A stretch of DNA of 64,000 nt from Paramecium pentaurelia (Eukaryota > Ciliophora > Oligohymenophorea > Peniculida > Parameciidae), in NCBI GenBank assembly GCA_905183005.1, contig CAJJDO010000003.1, positions 475,623 through 539,622 of the forward strand, read 5' to 3'. Numbering within the stretch: the stretch's first letter is position 1; the number at the start of each line of letters is the position of its first letter. The notes below the pieces were generated by a model. It worked only from the letters and a program-made list of their open reading frames with translations, was not told the DNA's origin and ran no database searches. Shown in pieces: positions 59,881-64,000 of the stretch. The position numbers and the translations under genes are program-made.

Positions 59881-61835
59881 TCAATTTATTTTCTCATAGA
59901 ATAATTTAGCTACTTTTAAATTCTACATAATTCCCTCTACTTATTTATATCCTTCTTTATTAAATAAAACCCATTTCTCCTTTAGCTTACAATATGTTTG
60001 ATAATTTGAACGATCAATCTTTTCTATTAAACCACATAATTAATATGCATGTATTTATTATGGATAAGACAACACTTGTTAATTAATTTGATCTTAATTT
60101 ATATCTAAAATTAAGAATTCTTCTTCACTCTTATAAAAATTAAAATAGTCTTCTAAATTGTAATTCTTAATAATAATAGGTTTTTCCCTTTCTGTTTAAA
60201 TTGGTTAACCGTATATTGCATATACTACAACTTTATTAATTTTTAGGTTCAATTTTTAATCAATAAATTTAACAATACAATTATTACATAATTTAAGATC
60301 ACAATATGAACATTTCTCATTTCCTTATTAATTAGTCTAAAAAATCAACTCATATTTCTTATTAAAAATTGTTTCTTTATAAGCAACTAAATTTGTTTCC
60401 TCATAAAGATTTGCTATTTCTAAATGTAAATCAAAAAATTTAGCTTATTTATTGATGTATAATTTTCTAATCACATCAAAATTTTTATATGATTTTAATA
60501 TTCCTACATTTTCAATAAAACATCTATTAATAGTTATTTCTAATTCTTCTTCATACTACTGACGTTTAGTTAAATTATATATGTAATTTTTTGGAAGTTG
60601 ACATAAAAGCATATCGGGATTTACTATAATTATATAATATTATACTTATTTCTGTGTAATAATTATTACTACATTCAAATAAATATTCACTTTATGGTAA
60701 ATACTTCTCAGCTAATTGCTTAACCGTCATATTATGATCAAATAGAACTTTTTATGGTTATCTATTAACATAGATAGTTTCATATCTACTCTCAGTGATT
60801 GTAATAGAGTGCTCCTTTAATAATTCAAAGTCTTTTGATTCATAACATAAAATAGCTTAACTTCCATAATATGATTCTTCAATTATTTCATTTAAATTAA
60901 AATGATCTTTAGAATTAGTATTAATAAAGTTCCTTATCTTATCAGAACATTCATAGTTTTTAAATAAACAACTAAGTAAAGATTCCTATGACTCATATAC
61001 TGAAAATCCTTTGTTGGAAATTTCAGTCTCTTCTAGATGAATATGAATTCTCTATTCCAATATATTATTGTCTTATTTAATTGAAAATTTTTTATTTAAT
61101 GCTTGAATATCTATGATTAATAATTATCCATTTTTTAAATATTGAATGTCTTATTTAAATTCTTCAAATAATAATTAATTTTCATGAAACAATTTAATAA
61201 ATTATCTAAAATCTTATGGTTCATTCTTGAACATATAAAATTTAATAAAATTGTTTTGAGGAACTTAAATTGTTAATTGCTAATTTAACAGTTTTTCAAA
61301 TATTTAAATTGTATGTTATATAGTCCAATCTCTTGAGAAACATTAGAAACCTTCAATTATATTAGTAACTCCTTCATATAAAGGAATTAATTGAATTTTA
61401 AGATTTTAATTTATAAAAGTTCCATCTTTAAATAAAGTCTTAAATGTATAATATTCTAATGGATTTTATTATAAGTTTTGAAGAGCAACCACTAATGATT
61501 ACCATAAATCTTAGGATATACATAAATAATCTATGTTTAATTTTAACTTTTCATTTAAAAAATAATTATATTATGGATCATCATATCTAAATTTTAAATA
61601 AAAGTTATACGCTATAATATTTGAATAATAATCATCCACTAAATCTAAATTCAAAATAGGAATTTTTTTAGGATTATTAATGTCTTATGTTTAAGTGATT
61701 GTTTTAGATCTATTTAACCATCTAAGTATTTTTTAAAACTAATTACTTTATTGATATCAAATTATATGTAAAATTATCTTCCAACTAGTCTTTAAATTCT
61801 TAACATTTAGTTATGCAATCAATTAGAGCTTCCAT
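59881..61835 (-). CDS. USP-like protein lacking recognisable catalytic residues
   Basis: 635 residues after two introns (25 and 22 nt). No Cys-box (GNTCYMNS-type) is seen. The C-terminal 170 residues have a CxxC pair, EKCSYCDLKLCNNCIVKF, then a hydrophobic strand and AYQLCGLIEKIDRSNYQTYC, KLKEKWVLFNKEGYKQV. This follows the layout of the C-terminal part of ubiquitin-specific proteases (zinc finger, YxLxGVxxHxG, GHYxxYxK, WxxFDD), but the His-box is IEKID/NYQ. If the assignment is right, the enzyme is inactive and may bind ubiquitin or act as a scaffold. The N-terminal part (MEALIDCITKCQEFKDQLED) is unrecognised. Low to moderate confidence in the family. Confidence 0.45.
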
Positions 61836-61927
61836 TAAATTTATTCAATAAATATAAAAAACTTAAAAATATATATTAATAAAAAGAATTCGATTCTGAT
61901 AAATTACTGTATGTTTGTAAAAATTAG

Positions 61928-63098
61928 TCATTTAATATTTTTTTTGAGCCTTAATTTTTGAATTTCTTCATTTGGATTGATGGTTTATTCTTTATTCATT
62001 ACTCTTACTTTATTAATTTCTTCAAAAATTAAACAATAAATTTATGATAATGTAATTTTTTCATCTTTTTCAAAGTCGCATTCTAAGATACCATTAAAAG
62101 TAATTTCTTCTTCTTTATTTCGTATCAAATCAAAAAAGGGATGTTCTAAACACTAAGATTAAATAATTCTTACTTATTAAATAGTAATTCTATTTAAAGG
62201 ATTCAATTATAACATTTTATCTAATAAATCCCTAGCTTTAGCATCAGGATAAGGAACACTAAAAGAAGCAGGTTATGGGGTTTTGTGAGGTAGTTTTTCA
62301 ATAAATGATAAGGCATTAACATTTGTTACAAAAGTTCTTAATTCCTCATCTGAAGGTTTACCTAATATTTCAAATATTAGTTTGATCATCTAAAGATAAT
62401 TTGGAGCATGGAATAGAATTCTTCTACTCATTAACTCTGCAAATGTACAACCTAATGCCCAAACATCAACAGGTTTAGAGTAACGAGAACTAGATAACAT
62501 AATTTCAGGAGCTCTGTAAAAACGTGTGACTACATATTCAGTCATGCTTTCATCTCCTTATTATTCTTCATTTTCATCAAATTTTCTAGCAAAACCAAAA
62601 TCACAATAACAAACTTCACATTTCTCATTTGCCAATATGTTCCTAGGTTTGATATCTCTGTGAATAGAATTAGATGAATGTAAATAATGTAAACCTTTAC
62701 ATAATTAATACATTATAAATTAAACATGTTCCACACTTAACTCTTAATGACCGGCAACAACTTTTCCCAAATCTGTGGGATAGTATTCACTTACTATATA
62801 AAGATCAAAATTTTAAGAGTCATACAAGATATCATAGATTTTTAATATATTTGGATGATCCATTTATCTTTAAATAAGTATTTCTCTCAAAATTCTTTTT
62901 GCATCGATCACATCTTCTATTTAATTTAATTTTTTAATGGCAACCTGATGTCTATTTATACACTAATACCTTCCTAGATTTATGTTATATATCATAAGCA
63001 AGGACTACTGAACCATATGTACCTGATCCAATCAATTTTACAATTTGATAACGATCTCCACAGTTGAATTCTATTCCTCCAAATTTAGTTTATTTCAT
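61928..63098 (-). CDS. MAP-kinase-like protein kinase with TEY activation loop
   Basis: 374 residues after two introns (25 and 21 nt). LIGSGTYGSVVLAYD (glycine loop), VAIKKLNQIEDVIDAKRILR (catalytic Lys formed only after the 25-nt intron), SIHRDIKPRNIL, VCYCDFGFARK and ESMTEYVVTRFYRAPEIML. The TEY is the dual phosphorylation motif of ERK-type MAPKs, and VVTRFYRAPE is the CMGC/MAPK signature. KPVDVWALGCTFAELM, LDKMLQLNPLNRITIQQ and CLEHPFFD complete the domain. The HRDIKPRN (R instead of the usual E/S before N) is unusual. It may be a MAPK or a CDKL-like kinase; CDKL kinases also carry TEY/TDY, and this looks nearer CDKL in its short C-terminus. Confidence 0.9.
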
Positions 63099-63464
63099 TA
63101 GATTTAATTAAAAGTAATTATAAAATTAAATGTTCTAAATTCCAAACTTTAAATTAATGAATCTACTTAAACATCATCATAATATAATCTTTCTTTAAAA
63201 TAACTGACTTAATTTTCAAAACTTAATTAAATTATTTTTGTCTCAATTTTTTTCAATAATCTATAAGTTACTCAAGGATTTAATAGAAAATAAACAAAAA
63301 TATTATCTTAATATCCAATTTTAGAATCAATTCAACAATAAGATGTAAACATCTATAATAATTTAGCTAATTCTTATTATGAATAAAAATAATTAGGAAA
63401 TTTTTTAGTTCTTATGTTTATACATCATATAATATTTGAAAAGTAACTTAATATTTATCTTAAT
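63099..63464. other. Intergenic, AT-rich
   Basis: 366 bp between divergent genes. No recognised gene or RNA. Confidence 0.5.
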
Positions 63465-64000
63465 ATGAGATCAATTTTCATCATCATTTTATCATTCAAT
63501 CAATAATTTTTACAATAACATGAATACAGATTGTATATCCATAATGTATCAACAAGCCCTTTAGATGAGCATTCTGAATTTAAATCATATCCAAAATTAG
63601 AATCTTTGGAAAACATAATAATTAAAGTTTATTCAAATATTTGTTAATAAAGTAATACATTCTATTATTTACTTAGTAAATTTATTAACTAATACTTAAT
63701 ATAACTTTGAAAAATCAGTTTCTTAAGCATATACTTAACACATTGTACTTAAAAAATCTTAAAGAAGCAAATAAGCGAATTAGTCAATGTTATTTAATAA
63801 AATTTTGATTCTTTAGATAATCTATAAATATTAGAATTCACATAGTCTTTCATTAGGAATATAATTAACTATTTAACTATAAATTTCAATTGCTACAATA
63901 GAGTAGATTTAAAAACAGAAGTTAATTCAAGTTATCTTTTAAAAATCAATTTATAAAACTCTTCTTTATGTTTTAATTTTTTTAAGTATTTTTTACTTAT
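63465..64000 (+). CDS. Hypothetical protein with N-terminal signal-like segment, cut by window end
   Basis: Opens at ATG 63465 with MRSIFIIILSFNQQFLQQ, a short hydrophobic start. One 25-nt intron near 63655-63679 (GTA...TAG) lets the frame run to the window end without TGA (about 170 codons). Asn/Gln/Ser-rich with a hydrophobic stretch at the very end (LLYVLIFLSIFYL) that may be a membrane segment. No family recognised; an open frame of this length in such AT-rich DNA may also occur by chance. Confidence 0.4.

Noticed and set aside
1..64000. tRNA, rRNA, CRISPR array, telomeric C4A2/C3A3 repeats
   Set aside because: None seen on either strand by eye. A tRNAscan and Infernal search would settle small RNAs.

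Overview
The window is ciliate macronuclear DNA, almost certainly Paramecium (P. aurelia group or a close relative). Three observations support this. TAA and TAG occur freely inside every conserved reading frame, where they align with glutamine, and only TGA ends genes. The introns are tiny (about 20-31 nt, GT...AG, mostly GTA...TAG) and are needed to keep conserved motifs in frame. The DNA is very AT-rich with genes packed tens of bases apart. Standard-code open reading frames are therefore fragments. The models below were read by eye with the ciliate code and tiny introns; in nearly all complete models the spliced length is a multiple of three.

Layout. 0-10.7 kb: long-chain acyl-CoA synthetase (cut by the left edge), a long secreted polyQ protein with a beta-gamma-crystallin-like end, the vesicle-fusion protein Vps33, an SNF1/AMPK-type kinase and ribosomal protein S23. 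10.8-18.5 kb: a coiled-coil protein, a decayed Integrator-subunit-11-like gene carrying a 1.1-kb assembly duplication around a single N, a hypothetical gene, and a 2-kb gene-poor stretch. 18.5-25.9 kb: one giant gene for a GBP/dynamin-like GTPase with coiled coil, Cys/His cluster and VWA domain. 26.7-34.5 kb: CCCH zinc-finger protein, coiled-coil proteins, PP2C phosphatase, an ESCRT-III-like protein and SF-assemblin. 34.8-38.8 kb: dCMP deaminase, an unknown gene and glutamate-cysteine ligase. 38.8-41.1 kb: a second 1.1-kb repeat around a single N. 40.5-51 kb: small unknown genes, an F-BAR/polyQ protein, ribophorin II-like protein, a probable pseudogene, proteasome beta2, a J-domain protein and an unknown protein. 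51.6-64 kb: a myristoylated EF-hand/PH/kinase protein of CDPK7 type, small genes, a chromodomain protein, a CK1-like kinase, an inactive-looking USP-like protein, a TEY-containing MAP-kinase-like protein and a gene cut by the right edge.

The genes do not form a pathway: this is a normal mix of housekeeping, trafficking (Vps33, ESCRT-III, F-BAR, ribophorin), cytoskeletal and signalling genes (four kinases, one phosphatase). Nothing resembles a prokaryotic operon, CRISPR array, IS element, tRNA or rRNA. The most unusual items are the giant GTPase/VWA protein, the CDPK7-like kinase, a start codon apparently split by an intron, two gene relics, and two duplicated tracts that look like unmerged contig ends.
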